Source of the DNA: Halomonas beimenensis
GTDB lineage: Bacteria; Pseudomonadota; Gammaproteobacteria; Pseudomonadales; Halomonadaceae
Assembly: GCF_002549795.1 (NCBI RefSeq)
Contig: NZ_CP021435.1
Location: 2,852,001-2,916,000, forward strand
DNA length: 64,000 nt
Direction of reading: 5' to 3'
Below are positions 16,935 to 26,265 of this stretch, piece by piece (within the stretch, counting starts at the first letter, position 1; each line of letters begins with the position of its first letter). Made by a program: the position numbers and the translations under genes. Below the pieces are notes generated by a model, which worked only from the letters and a program-made list of their open reading frames with translations, searched no databases and was not told where the DNA came from.

Positions 16935-18146
16935 ATGCCCTACCCCGTCGTCTTCGTCGCCCACGTGGTCACGGAGGTCCTCAACGAGGGCTTCCTGTCC
17001 GCGGCACGAGAACTGGGGCTGGACCCGGTGATCGTCACCGATCTGCCCAGTGATCACCGCCGACACTTCGCCCAGGAAGGCCTACCCACCTACCCGGAGG
17101 CGATTCTCGGCTGTGACGTGTTCAGCCCCATCGCCATTCTCGAGACCCTGCAGGAGGCCGGCATCACGCCCCGGGCGGTGTTCTCCCACAGTGACCACCT
17201 GCAGGCCGCCACGGCCCTGGTGGCGGATTACTTCGGCCTGCCGGCCAAGGACTGGCGAGTCTGTTTCGCGGCCAAGAACAAGGCATCCATGCGCCAGCGC
17301 CTCGAGGGGCTGTCCCTCTCGTCCTGCTGGCATCGCCTGGTCACGTCGCCCGAGGAGCTCGCCGAGATTCTTCCGCACTGCCCGCTGCCTTGCGTGGTCA
17401 AGCCCCGCGAAGGCGTGGCCAGCCTCGACGTCAGCCGCGTCGACAGCCGCGACGCCCTGGCTGTCTGCTGTGAAGGCCTCTGGCAACGCCATCCCGGCCT
17501 GGCCCTGTTGATCGAGGAATACCTGGAAGGCGAGCTCTATACCCTGGAGACCCTCGGCGACGGTGAGCGCTTCGAGGTCCTCGGCGGCTTTCGCGTCGAG
17601 CTGTCTGCGCCTCCGCACTTTATCGAGCTGGCCGCCCACTGGGGGCTCGACCTGGACCAGTCGGTGATCGATGACGTCGTCGACCAGATCCGCCGCTTCG
17701 GCATCGGCTTCGGCTCCTGCCACAGCGAGTTCGTGCTGACGCCGACGGGTCCGCGGCTGATCGAGATCAACTACCGCACCATCGGCGACGGCCGCGAGTT
17801 CCTGCTGGATGAAGCCCTCGGCATCGAGCTGTTCCGCACCATCCTGCGCCTGCACCTGGGCGAGGCCTTGCCCGGATTCGACATCGCCCGCAAGGGGCTG
17901 CATATCGAGTACGTCAGGGCCACTCGCTCCGGCCAGCTGGTGCAGGTACCCGACGCATTCCGCCGGTGCTGGGAGGACGGCTTCGTCGACTTCCACCCGT
18001 TGCGCCGGGCCGGCGAGCGGCTGACCCTGAGCCACTCCAACAAGGACTATCTCGGCGTGCTGCGTGCCGCCGGTGACTGCACCACCCGGCTCAGGGAGCG
18101 CGTGTCCACGACCCTGGATTCGCTGACCTGGGAGGTTCGGCCATGA
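16935..18146 (+). CDS. pvsA: ATP-grasp ligase of siderophore biosynthesis (PvsA-like)
   Basis: This 403-residue ATP-grasp enzyme forms an amide or ester bond by acyl-phosphate chemistry. The start at 16935 follows AAGGAG. Nucleotide-site features are CVVKPREGVAS, LLIEEYLEGELYTLE and a metal-binding end GPRLIEINYRTIGDG. It is followed without gaps by NIS synthetase, MFS, NIS synthetase and decarboxylase genes, the exact order of pvsABCDE for vibrioferrin (citrate, ethanolamine, alanine, 2-oxoglutarate). By that parallel it probably handles the alanine or 2-oxoglutarate side. The symbol rests on synteny and family, not on alignment. Confidence 0.8.
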   Translation: MPYPVVFVAHVVTEVLNEGFLSAARELGLDPVIVTDLPSDHRRHFAQEGLPTYPEAILGCDVFSPIAILETLQEAGITPRAVFSHSDHLQAATALVADYFGLPAKDWRVCFAAKNKASMRQRLEGLSLSSCWHRLVTSPEELAEILPHCPLPCVVKPREGVASLDVSRVDSRDALAVCCEGLWQRHPGLALLIEEYLEGELYTLETLGDGERFEVLGGFRVELSAPPHFIELAAHWGLDLDQSVIDDVVDQIRRFGIGFGSCHSEFVLTPTGPRLIEINYRTIGDGREFLLDEALGIELFRTILRLHLGEALPGFDIARKGLHIEYVRATRSGQLVQVPDAFRRCWEDGFVDFHPLRRAGERLTLSHSNKDYLGVLRAAGDCTTRLRERVSTTLDSLTWEVRP

Positions 18147-20035
18147 CCCTCGACGCCAGCCCGATGATCGAGACCGACGACCGGCGCTACATGCTGGCGC
18201 GCGTGGTGGATGCCCTGTTGCGCGAGGACGTGCAGGGCATCACTCGCCAGGCTCGGGTGCTGGAGGAGGCGCCCGTGGCGCTGTCCCGGCTGGAGACGCC
18301 TCCCCTCTCGCCTGGCCCCTGGCTGGAGATCCCGGCGCTGGCCTCGGGCACCCTTTGGCTGCCGGTGACGCCGGAGCGCTTCATGCAGTCCTGGCGCTAT
18401 CGTCACGCCCCCGTGGTGGTGGTCGACGCCCCGGATGAGCGCCCGAGGGAGCTGAAGGACGCGGCGAGCCTGATCGCCTGGCTCGGCGAGGGCCTGGAAG
18501 CGGAGGCGCGGGACTACTACGCCGCCTTCGCCGACGAGTGCCGCCTGGCCGAGCAGCACCGGCTCGCCTGCCGCGAGGCCCGGGACGACTACTTTGGCCG
18601 CTGCGCGATCGCCCCCCTTCCCACCGAGTGGTCGGCCCGCTTCGCCCACTACGATCGCCTGGCCGCCTTCCAGGATCATCCCTTTTACCCTACCGCCCGG
18701 GCCAAGCTGGGCTTCGATGTGACGGCGCTCCGGCGCTTCGCTCCCGAGTTCCAGCCGCGTTTCATGCTGCGCTGGCTGGCGGTGCCCGAAGCCCTCTTCC
18801 ACGCGAGCGTTACGACCCTGCCCGAGTGGTGGCCGAGCCCCGAGCGAGTGGGACTCGATGCCCGGCTGGCGCGGGATCATCGGCTGCTGCCCGTCCACCC
18901 CTTCCTGTGGGCATCGGGGCTCGACGCCATGCTCGAGGAGGCGGGCCTGGCCGAGGGCGTGATCAAGGCGCCCCTGGCGGCCGTCGAGGTGCAGCCCACG
19001 CTCTCGGTGCGCAGCCTGATGCTCACCGAGCGCCCCGAGACCCACATCAAGCTGCCGCTGACCATCCGCACCCTGGGCAGCCGCAATATCCGCACCATCA
19101 AGCCCAGCACCATCGGCGACGGCCACCGGGTCCAGTGCCTGCTCGGCGCCATCGCCGAGCAGGATGCGCGGCTCGCCGGGCGGCTGCTGCTCACCGACGA
19201 GCACCAGGGCGCCCATGTCGCGGGCCAATCCTTCCTCGGCTTCATCCTGCGCCGCTATCCCTCGGCGGTCGAGGACGCCACCCTGGTCTCGGTGGCGGGC
19301 CTGGTCGCGCCCAGCCCCGGCAGGGCCAACCAGCGCGAGGCTGCCGGAGGGAACGGCGGGGTGGTCTACGAGGAACTGGCCGAGCGCTTCTTCGACGGCG
19401 ATGTCCGCGCCTTCCTGCGGGCCTACCTGCGGCTGACCTTCGATATACACCTGACCCTGTGGCTGCGCTATGGCGTGGCGCTGGAGTCCAATCAGCAGAA
19501 CTCGATGTTGCTGCTGCGCCAGGGCGGAGAGATGCGCCTGTTGCTCAAGGACAATGACGCGCCCCGCCTGCAGCGTGACCGGCTCGAGACCCGCTGGCCG
19601 GCGCTGTATCGCCTGGTGGAGGGCCTCGAGGACCCGCGCATCTGGAGCGAGTCTTCCCGCGCCCTCGAGCAGATGTTCGTCACCATCACCCTGCAGCTCA
19701 ATGTCGCCCCGCTGATCGAGCACCTGGCCGCGCGCGGCCACGGCGAACGGGGCGAGCTCTACGGCGAAGTGCGTCGCGCCATGGCCGACAGCCTGGCCGC
19801 CATGCCGGAGGAAGACGCCTCGCCCGTGACAGGGCTGCTGGAAAGGGACTTCCTCGACGCCAAGTACCTGTTGACCGCCGGCACCCTGGCCAGCAAGGCG
19901 AGTACCGGGGCCAGCGACATCAACAAGTTCTACGGCAGGACGGCGCCGAACTTCCTGAAGTCGGCCATCGGGGATCAGGCGAGCCCCGGCGCCGCACCGG
20001 CGTCGGCGAACACCCGGCTCGAGGCGACGCCATGA
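18143..20035 (+). CDS. pvsB: NIS siderophore synthetase, IucA/IucC family (PvsB-like)
   Basis: This 630-residue NRPS-independent siderophore synthetase adenylates a carboxylate and couples it to an amine or alcohol. Family marks are DHPFYPTARAKLGF (variant of the HP-x-x-K-x-GF substrate loop), THIKLPLTIRTLGSRNIRTI, ALESNQQNSMLLL and LLKDNDAPRL. The ATG overlaps the stop of the previous gene and the MFS gene overlaps its own stop, each by four bases. Position two in the operon corresponds to PvsB, which acts late in vibrioferrin assembly. Confidence 0.87.
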   Translation: MTLDASPMIETDDRRYMLARVVDALLREDVQGITRQARVLEEAPVALSRLETPPLSPGPWLEIPALASGTLWLPVTPERFMQSWRYRHAPVVVVDAPDERPRELKDAASLIAWLGEGLEAEARDYYAAFADECRLAEQHRLACREARDDYFGRCAIAPLPTEWSARFAHYDRLAAFQDHPFYPTARAKLGFDVTALRRFAPEFQPRFMLRWLAVPEALFHASVTTLPEWWPSPERVGLDARLARDHRLLPVHPFLWASGLDAMLEEAGLAEGVIKAPLAAVEVQPTLSVRSLMLTERPETHIKLPLTIRTLGSRNIRTIKPSTIGDGHRVQCLLGAIAEQDARLAGRLLLTDEHQGAHVAGQSFLGFILRRYPSAVEDATLVSVAGLVAPSPGRANQREAAGGNGGVVYEELAERFFDGDVRAFLRAYLRLTFDIHLTLWLRYGVALESNQQNSMLLLRQGGEMRLLLKDNDAPRLQRDRLETRWPALYRLVEGLEDPRIWSESSRALEQMFVTITLQLNVAPLIEHLAARGHGERGELYGEVRRAMADSLAAMPEEDASPVTGLLERDFLDAKYLLTAGTLASKASTGASDINKFYGRTAPNFLKSAIGDQASPGAAPASANTRLEATP

Positions 20036-21255
20036 CCCGGGAAGAACGCCGACGGGTACGGGGCGTGATGCTGTGCCACTTCGTGGCCTCCCTGGCGGCG
20101 CTGGGCATGCCGCCCTTCTTCGCCACCCTGCTGAGCGAGGAGTTCGGTTCCTCGCAGCTTCACCTGGTCGGCTGGCTCTATGTGCTGCCCACGGTGTGCT
20201 CCGCCCTGGCGGCGCCCTGGTGGGGGCGCTTCGCCGACCGTTTCGGCGCCCGCCGTTCGCTGATCCGCGCCCAGATCGGCCTGGCCCTGGGGTTCGGGCT
20301 GGCGAGCCAGGCCGGCTCGGTGGGCGGCTTCGCCCTGGCGCTGGTCGTGCAGGGATTGCTCGGCGGCACCTTCGCCGCCTCCAATACCTGGCTCGCCGGC
20401 GAGCTCGAGGGTGAGCGCCTGGCCCGGGCGCTCACCGCCATGCAGGCCTCGGCGCGGGCCGCCCTGGTCGTCGCCCCGATCCTGTTCGGTGCCCTGATGG
20501 GGGCGATATCGCCGTTGACCCTGTACGCCTGGCTCGCCCTGTTGCCGCTGACGGCGGCGGCCCTCGTGGCCACCTTTCCGGCCCCGGGGGCATCCCGCTC
20601 CGGGGCCGGGACCGCGGACGCCGCGACGGGGAAAGCGTGCCCCACGTCAGGGGACACCGGCGAAAGGGTGAACCCCGGGCTGCTGTTGTGGCTGCAATTC
20701 GGCTTCTCTTTCGCCTGCGTGGTCACCTACCCCTACTTCATCGCCGATCTCCAGGCACGCTTCGCCGGGCTCTCCACGGTCACGCTGGCCGCGCTCTTCA
20801 GCCTGCCCCACCTGGTGTACCTCGCCTGCTCCGCCCCGCTGGGCAAGGCGCTGGCAGGCTACCGCCCGCGGCACCTCCTGACCCTCGCCTTCGCCGCCAT
20901 GGCGCTCGCCTGCTGGGCGCAGTACGCCCTCCCGGGTGGCGGCTGGCAGGCCCAGGCCGGCATCTGGCTGGCCCGGCTGGCGATGGGCCTGGCCATGACC
21001 ACCGCCTTCGTCGCGCTTCATCGGCTGATGAGCGACGCGAGCCGGCAGCGGGCCGGGCGCCTGTTCGGGCGCCTCGATGCCGCCGCCAAGTGGGCCGGCG
21101 TCACGGCCGGTCTCGGCGCCGGCCTCCTGGCCTCGCGCTACGGCCTGGCCACCCCCCTGCTGGCCTCGGCCTGGGTGCTGGCCGCCCTCGGACTGAGCCT
21201 GGTCCCCGGCCTCACTCGACTTCATTCCTCCCTTTCTCCCAGGAAGCGAACATGA
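20032..21255 (+). CDS. pvsC: MFS siderophore exporter (PvsC-like)
   Basis: This 407-residue protein has about twelve transmembrane helices. The MFS loop 2-3 motif is present as GRFADRFGARRSLIRAQIG. A ~25-residue polar linker rich in Gly/Ala/Thr lies in the middle, between helices 6 and 7. Embedded between the two NIS synthetase genes with four-base overlaps at both ends, it is most simply the exporter of the siderophore made by its neighbours, as PvsC is for vibrioferrin. Confidence 0.87.
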   Translation: MTREERRRVRGVMLCHFVASLAALGMPPFFATLLSEEFGSSQLHLVGWLYVLPTVCSALAAPWWGRFADRFGARRSLIRAQIGLALGFGLASQAGSVGGFALALVVQGLLGGTFAASNTWLAGELEGERLARALTAMQASARAALVVAPILFGALMGAISPLTLYAWLALLPLTAAALVATFPAPGASRSGAGTADAATGKACPTSGDTGERVNPGLLLWLQFGFSFACVVTYPYFIADLQARFAGLSTVTLAALFSLPHLVYLACSAPLGKALAGYRPRHLLTLAFAAMALACWAQYALPGGGWQAQAGIWLARLAMGLAMTTAFVALHRLMSDASRQRAGRLFGRLDAAAKWAGVTAGLGAGLLASRYGLATPLLASAWVLAALGLSLVPGLTRLHSSLSPRKRT

Positions 21256-23099
21256 CGCCTAGCCGTGATCTCTTCATCGACCGTTCCTCCGTCGCCCCGC
21301 AGAGGGCCTTCAAGCTTCAGGACATCCGCGACCAGGCCAGCACCCGCGCGATCTGGGCACTGCTCAACGCCTATTGTCGCGAGGTCGCCGCGCCGGCCGG
21401 CGACCTCGTCTGGGATAGCCCCTTCGGCGCCCGCGCCTGGCCGCAGGTGATCCAGCAGCACCGGCGCCTCAGGGGCGGCCATGTGCTGCAGGTCTCGCTG
21501 CCGCTCAGCGGCCAGTGGCTGCTGATCGCGGTCGAGCGTCCCTCGATCACCCTCAACCACGCCTACCGCTCCGCGCCGTTCGGCGCCGGCTTCGGCAAGC
21601 CCTGGCAGGCGCTGGACTGGCAACGCCTGGCGCGGATGCTGCTCGGCGAGCTGGCCCTGCGCTTCGACCAACCCTTCAACGACGAGCTGCTGTCCCAGAT
21701 CGGCAACAGCGTCGCGCTGATGGGCGAGTTCATCGCCGGTGCCGATGACGGCGACTGGGGCCAGGGCGAGGCGGCCTACCTGCGCTCGGAACAGTCGCTG
21801 ACCTTCGGCCATGCCTTCCACCCCACGCCCAAGAGCCGCGAGGGGGTCGCCCTCGACGCCATCCGGCGCTATTCCCCGGAGCTCGGCGCGGCCTTCCCGT
21901 TGCACTACTTCGCCGTGGCGGCGAGCGATCTCGCCCAGGCCTCCCATCTCGACGAAGACGCCTATACCCAACTGGAGCGCCAGCTCCCCGAGCTTTCCCT
22001 GCCCGACGGCTACCGGGCGCTGCCGGTGCATCCCTGGCAGGTCGGGCATGTCCGTGGCCTGGAGGTGGTGCGCCAGGCCCTCGACAGCGGCCGCCTGCTC
22101 GACCTGGGACCGGCCGGTGACCCCTGGTATCCCACGGCCTCGGTGCGCACCCTCTTCCAGCCCGGCCGCGACCGCTTCCTGAAGTGCTCCTTGCATGTTC
22201 GCCTGACCAACTGCGTGCGCAAGAACGCCTGGTACGAACTCGACAGCGCCGTCGCCGTGAGCCACTTGCTCAGTGAAGAAGCCCGCGTCCTGGGCGAGAC
22301 CTTCCCGACGCTGACGCTGATGGCCGAGCCCGGTTTCGTCACCGCCGACTTCCGCGACCAGCCGTGGGAGACCCGCGTCGCCCTGCGGGAGGCGTTCGGC
22401 GTGATCCTGCGCCAGACCCCGGCCTGGAAAGAGGACGAGACGCCGATGCTGGCGGCGGCGCTGTTTGCCGACAGCGTCTCGGGGGCATCGCCGCTGGAAC
22501 GGCAGATCATGGACCTGGCCCGCCACCGGGGCCTGTCTCGGAGCGAGGCGGCGCTGCGCTGGTTCGAGGCCTACGTCGAGCGGCTGGTTCACCCGATGCT
22601 GTTCGCCCTGTGCCGGCTGGGCGTGGTCTTCGAGCCCCACCTGCAGAACGTCGTGGTGGGGCTGCGCCATGGCCAGCCCTGCCACGTCTATATCCGCGAC
22701 CTGGAGGGCACCAAGCTGCTGCCCGAGCAGTGGCCCGACGAGCGCCTGTCCCGGCTCACCGAGCGCGCCAGGGACTCGGTACGTTACCCCGAGGAACTGG
22801 GGGTCAAGCGCATCGGTTACTGCCTGCTGATCAACAACCTCGCCCAGGCGGTGTTCTTCCTGGCGCGGCACGACGCCGAGCTCGAGCCCCAGCTGTGGCA
22901 GTGCCTCGGCTCGAGCCTGACACGCTACCAGCGGCGCCACGGCAACGCCTTCTCCGCCCGGCTGATCGATCGCCTGCTCGCGGGCGAGCCCTGGCCCAAC
23001 AAGACCAACCTGCTGAACCGGGTGCTCAAGCGAGCCGACCGCGCCTCCGAGTACGTGCCGCTGGCCAGCCCCTTCGCCCCATCTCTCCACACCCGCTGA
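21252..23099 (+). CDS. pvsD: NIS siderophore synthetase, IucA/IucC family (PvsD-like)
   Basis: This 615-residue synthetase starts at the ATG at 21252, with AGGAAG upstream; the longer open frame upstream is a shadow of the MFS gene. Motifs are GHAFHPTPKSREG (canonical substrate loop), ALPVHPWQ, KCSLHVRLTNCVRK, FEPHLQNVVV and IRDLEGTKL. In the vibrioferrin pathway PvsD joins citrate to L-serine as the first step; the equivalent position here and the adjoining decarboxylase support the same role. Confidence 0.87.
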   Translation: MTPSRDLFIDRSSVAPQRAFKLQDIRDQASTRAIWALLNAYCREVAAPAGDLVWDSPFGARAWPQVIQQHRRLRGGHVLQVSLPLSGQWLLIAVERPSITLNHAYRSAPFGAGFGKPWQALDWQRLARMLLGELALRFDQPFNDELLSQIGNSVALMGEFIAGADDGDWGQGEAAYLRSEQSLTFGHAFHPTPKSREGVALDAIRRYSPELGAAFPLHYFAVAASDLAQASHLDEDAYTQLERQLPELSLPDGYRALPVHPWQVGHVRGLEVVRQALDSGRLLDLGPAGDPWYPTASVRTLFQPGRDRFLKCSLHVRLTNCVRKNAWYELDSAVAVSHLLSEEARVLGETFPTLTLMAEPGFVTADFRDQPWETRVALREAFGVILRQTPAWKEDETPMLAAALFADSVSGASPLERQIMDLARHRGLSRSEAALRWFEAYVERLVHPMLFALCRLGVVFEPHLQNVVVGLRHGQPCHVYIRDLEGTKLLPEQWPDERLSRLTERARDSVRYPEELGVKRIGYCLLINNLAQAVFFLARHDAELEPQLWQCLGSSLTRYQRRHGNAFSARLIDRLLAGEPWPNKTNLLNRVLKRADRASEYVPLASPFAPSLHTR

Positions 23100-23125
23100 C
23101 TCGGGAATCCCCCCAGGAACACGCT

Positions 23126-24346
23126 ATGCAATTTCGACTCGACACCATGGCCCGGGAAGCGGCCCGCCTCCAGGCGGCGAGCGCCGACCCCCAGTGCGCC
23201 TACCTGTACGACCTTCCGGCCCTGCGCCGTCACGTCGAAGGCGTGGTGGCACAGCTGCCCGAACCCTGCGAGATGTTCTACGCCGTCAAGGCCAATGCCG
23301 AGGCACCGATACTGGACGCCCTCGAGGGTCGCGTGGCCGGCTTCGAGGTCGCCTCCGGTGGCGAGCTGGCACTGATCCGCGAGCGCTTCCCCGAGGTCCC
23401 CGTGCTGTTCGGCGGCCCGGGCAAGCTGGCCTCGGAGCTCTCCCTCGCCCTCGAGCTCGGCGTCGAGCTCATCCACGTGGAGAGCCTGACCGAGCTCGAA
23501 CGCCTGGCCCGGCTGCTGGAGCCGGGCGATCGCCGCCAGGACATCCTGCTGCGCATGAACCTGGCCACCGACAACCTGCCCTCGACGACGCTGACCATGG
23601 GCGGCGTGCCCACGCCCTTCGGCATCGATCCCGACGACCTGGAAACCTGTCTCGCCTTCCTCGAACGCCACCCGGGGATCGTGCTGCGGGGCTTCCACTT
23701 CCACCTGATCTCCCATCAGCTCGACGCCGAGGCCCAGCTCAGGCTGCTCGGCGACCTCTTCCGGCAGGTCGAGCACTGGCGCGAGGCGTATCGTCTGGAC
23801 ATCGACCAGATCAATGTCGGCGGTGGCATCGGCATCAACTACCGCGAGCCAGGCCGGCAGTTCGACTGGCAGGAGTTCTGCGGCGGGCTCGCCCGGCAAC
23901 TCGCCGAGCCGCGCCTGCGGCGCTATCGCATTCGCTTCGAGTGCGGTCGCTACCTGACCGCTCCCTGCGGCTACTACCTGATGGAGGTGATGGACCTGAA
24001 GCGCAACCACGGCCAGTGGTTCGCGGTATGCCGGGGCGGCACTCACCACTTCCGCACCCCGGCGGCACAGGGTCACGACCATCCCTTCGTGCGCCTGCCG
24101 GGGCGCGGCGGCGATGGGAAAGCGCTGGCCCGGACCAGGGTCAGCGTCGTCGGCCAGCTCTGTACCCCCAAGGACGTGCTGGCCCGCCAGGTCGAGGTCG
24201 AGCGACTGGCCATCGGCGACATGCTGCTGTTCACCCTGGCCGGCGCCTACGCCTGGAACATCTCCCACCAGCATTTCCTGCGCCATCCGGCGCCGATCAT
24301 GCACTTCATCGATGATGACCGGGTCGACGACGAGGAGAACGCCTGA
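23126..24346 (+). CDS. pvsE: PLP-dependent decarboxylase, fold type III (PvsE/SbnH-like)
   Basis: This 406-residue enzyme is of the alanine-racemase-fold decarboxylase family (LysA relatives). The PLP lysine is in FYAVKANAE (~residue 53), the phosphate-binding loop is NVGGGIGINY, and the dimer-contributed parts are ECGRYLTAPCGYY, CTPKDVLA and GAYAWNISHQHFL. In siderophore operons this family decarboxylates a citryl-amino-acid intermediate; by analogy with PvsE it turns citryl-serine into citryl-ethanolamine. AGGA precedes the ATG. The next gene overlaps its stop by one base. Confidence 0.85.
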   Translation: MQFRLDTMAREAARLQAASADPQCAYLYDLPALRRHVEGVVAQLPEPCEMFYAVKANAEAPILDALEGRVAGFEVASGGELALIRERFPEVPVLFGGPGKLASELSLALELGVELIHVESLTELERLARLLEPGDRRQDILLRMNLATDNLPSTTLTMGGVPTPFGIDPDDLETCLAFLERHPGIVLRGFHFHLISHQLDAEAQLRLLGDLFRQVEHWREAYRLDIDQINVGGGIGINYREPGRQFDWQEFCGGLARQLAEPRLRRYRIRFECGRYLTAPCGYYLMEVMDLKRNHGQWFAVCRGGTHHFRTPAAQGHDHPFVRLPGRGGDGKALARTRVSVVGQLCTPKDVLARQVEVERLAIGDMLLFTLAGAYAWNISHQHFLRHPAPIMHFIDDDRVDDEENA

Positions 24347-25125
24347 TGCTCGACGCCAATCCCCTCAAGCGCCGTCTCGACCAGGGCGGTTGCGTCTACG
24401 GCATGCTCAACTCGGTGCCGACCCCCTGGCTGGTCGAGATGCTGGGCCATGCGGGCTATGACTTCGTGGTGCTCGACCTGGAGCATCTGAGCGTCAATCC
24501 GGAGGCCATGGAACACATGATCCGGGCCGCCGAGTGCGCCGGCATCACCTCCCTGGTGCGGGTACCGGGCATCGATCCCGGGGCGATCCAGCGCGCCCTG
24601 GACGCCGGCGCCATGGGCGTGGTGGTGCCGCGTGTCGAGAACGCCGACCAGGCCCGCCAGGTGGTCGCGGCGGCTCGCTTCCGGCCGCTCGGCCGACGCG
24701 GCATCACCGGGGGCCGGACCACCGGCTTCGGACGCCTGCCCCTCGGCGACTATTTGAATCGCGCCAACGACGAGCTCCTGGTGGTGCTGATGATCGAGTC
24801 CGCCCTCGGCGTGGAGAACATCGACGCGATCACGGAGGTGGACGGGGTGGACTGGATCCTCGAGGGGGCCATGGACCTGGCCCATGACCTGGGCGTCGCC
24901 CCGGACACCGGACACCCCGAGGTGCGCCGGGCGCTGGACCGGGTCGCCGGGGCCTGCGCGCGGGCGGGACGCCGCTTCTGTGCCATCCCCCGCGCCGAGG
25001 GCCAGCACCTTTACTGGCGGGAACGCGGGGTGGCGACGTTCCTGGTGGGCGAGGACCGCGGCATCCTGTTCCGCCGACTGCGCGAGCTTCGCGCTGCCTT
25101 CGATGCGGCGGACGCAGGTTCCTGA
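24346..25125 (+). CDS. HpcH/HpaI-family aldolase, SbnG-like citrate synthase
   Basis: This 259-residue TIM-barrel enzyme is in the HpcH/HpaI superfamily: DFVVLDLEHLSVN near the N-terminus, GVVVPRVENADQA, a GRRGITGGR loop, and MIESALGVENIDAI with the metal-ligand Glu. In staphyloferrin B and achromobactin clusters this family (SbnG) makes citrate from oxaloacetate and acetyl-CoA. It supplies the siderophore when iron starvation shuts the TCA cycle. As the last gene of a vibrioferrin-type operon the same job is likely. An aldolase role cannot be excluded from sequence alone. Confidence 0.78.
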   Translation: MLDANPLKRRLDQGGCVYGMLNSVPTPWLVEMLGHAGYDFVVLDLEHLSVNPEAMEHMIRAAECAGITSLVRVPGIDPGAIQRALDAGAMGVVVPRVENADQARQVVAAARFRPLGRRGITGGRTTGFGRLPLGDYLNRANDELLVVLMIESALGVENIDAITEVDGVDWILEGAMDLAHDLGVAPDTGHPEVRRALDRVAGACARAGRRFCAIPRAEGQHLYWRERGVATFLVGEDRGILFRRLRELRAAFDAADAGS

Positions 25126-25145
25126 CGCAGGCTTCCTGCCTGCCC

Positions 25146-25174
25146 GTTCCCCGGCACCCAGGCGGCCGGGGAAC
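25146..25174 (+). terminator. hairpin ending the siderophore biosynthesis operon
   Basis: GTTCCCCGG (25146-25154) pairs with CCGGGGAAC (25166-25174) around an 11-base loop, 20 bases after the stop. No T-tract. Confidence 0.5.
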
Positions 25175-25182
25175 GTCAACCC

Positions 25183-25204
25183 TAATGCAAATGACTCGTC
25201 TTTA
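25183..25204. promoter_or_regulatory. diverged Fur box before the ABC importer genes
   Basis: TAATGCAAATGACTCGTCTTTA shares the core AATGACTCG with the clearer Fur box at 39592. It lies about 50 bases upstream of the binding-protein gene, after a terminator, so a separate iron-regulated promoter is plausible. Confidence 0.45.
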
Positions 25205-25254
25205 AATTACAATCCCCTGCCATATTTCGCCCAAGCTTGATGGAAGGAAGGCGC

Positions 25255-26265
25255 ATGGCATGCGAGTGTTTCCCCCGCCCACCCCGAGCGCGACGCCGCG
25301 CCAGCTGCCGCAGGCGGCTCATCGCCCTGGGTCTTGCCCTCCTTGTCGGGACGAGCCAGGGAGCGCTGGCCGAGGCCCCCGACGATGGCGACCGGCCCTC
25401 GCTGCGGGATGACAGGGGCACCCCGATCGAGGCCAGAACGGTCGAGCGGGTCGCGGCCATCTCGACCTTCGCCGCCGACACCCTGGCCGCCCTCGGTGTC
25501 GCCCCCGTCGGCGCTTCGACCTTCGGCAGCGAACCGCTGCCCCGCTATCTCGGCGCGCCGCTGGCCGATACCCGGAGCCTCGGCCAGCGCGCCAGCACCA
25601 ACCTGGAGCTGCTCACCGAGCTCGACCCCGAGTTGATCATCGGCATCCATCGCTATACCGAGCCCCATGCCCGCCAGCTCGAGGCCATCGCCCCCTTTCA
25701 CGCCTTCGATGTCGTCAGCCTGGAGGACAGCCGCCGCGCGGTGACGGGGATCGCCGCGGCGCTGGGCAAGCGCGCCGAGGGCGAGGCGATGAACCGGGCC
25801 TTCGACGAGCGCCTCGCCGGCCTCGTCGAGCAGGCCCCCGGGGGCGTCAGTGCCATCCTGCTGACCGGCGCCGGGGAGGCGCCCTTCGCCTATTACGACC
25901 ACTTCCTGACCGCCACCCTGCTCGAACGCCTGAAGGCGACCAACGCCGCCGGTCCGTCGCCGGCCCCGGAGCGGAACATTCCCTTCGGCTACTCGATCAG
26001 CCTGGAGCGGCTGCTGGCCCTGGACCCCGACGTCATCTTCCTGTTCCGCACCGGCAGCGAGCGGGCCTTCGCCAACAACCCGGTATGGCCCTATCTCGAG
26101 GCGGTCAGGAACGGCCGGGTATACGAGGTCGGCCCCCACTGGAAGGAAGGCGGCGGCCCCATCGCGCGCCGCCTGATCGTCGACGAGATGGCCTGGCGAC
26201 TCTATCCCGAGACCTTCGAGCGTCCCGAACTGCCGGACGCCATCGCCAGTCACCCCTACCCATGA
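25255..26265 (+). CDS. pvuB: ferric-siderophore periplasmic binding protein (PvuB-like)
   Basis: This 336-residue protein is of the FecB/FhuD class (Peripla_BP_2). The ATG at 25255 follows AAGGAAGG; TTG/ATG codons at 25237-25240 lack a site. A signal peptide ends near residue 40 (LGLALLVGTSQGALA). The two-lobed fold shows VERVAAISTFAADTLAALGV, STNLELLTELDPELII and LALDPDVIFLF. The gene overlaps the first permease by four bases. By position it serves the siderophore made by the upstream operon. Confidence 0.85.
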   Translation: MACECFPRPPRARRRASCRRRLIALGLALLVGTSQGALAEAPDDGDRPSLRDDRGTPIEARTVERVAAISTFAADTLAALGVAPVGASTFGSEPLPRYLGAPLADTRSLGQRASTNLELLTELDPELIIGIHRYTEPHARQLEAIAPFHAFDVVSLEDSRRAVTGIAAALGKRAEGEAMNRAFDERLAGLVEQAPGGVSAILLTGAGEAPFAYYDHFLTATLLERLKATNAAGPSPAPERNIPFGYSISLERLLALDPDVIFLFRTGSERAFANNPVWPYLEAVRNGRVYEVGPHWKEGGGPIARRLIVDEMAWRLYPETFERPELPDAIASHPYP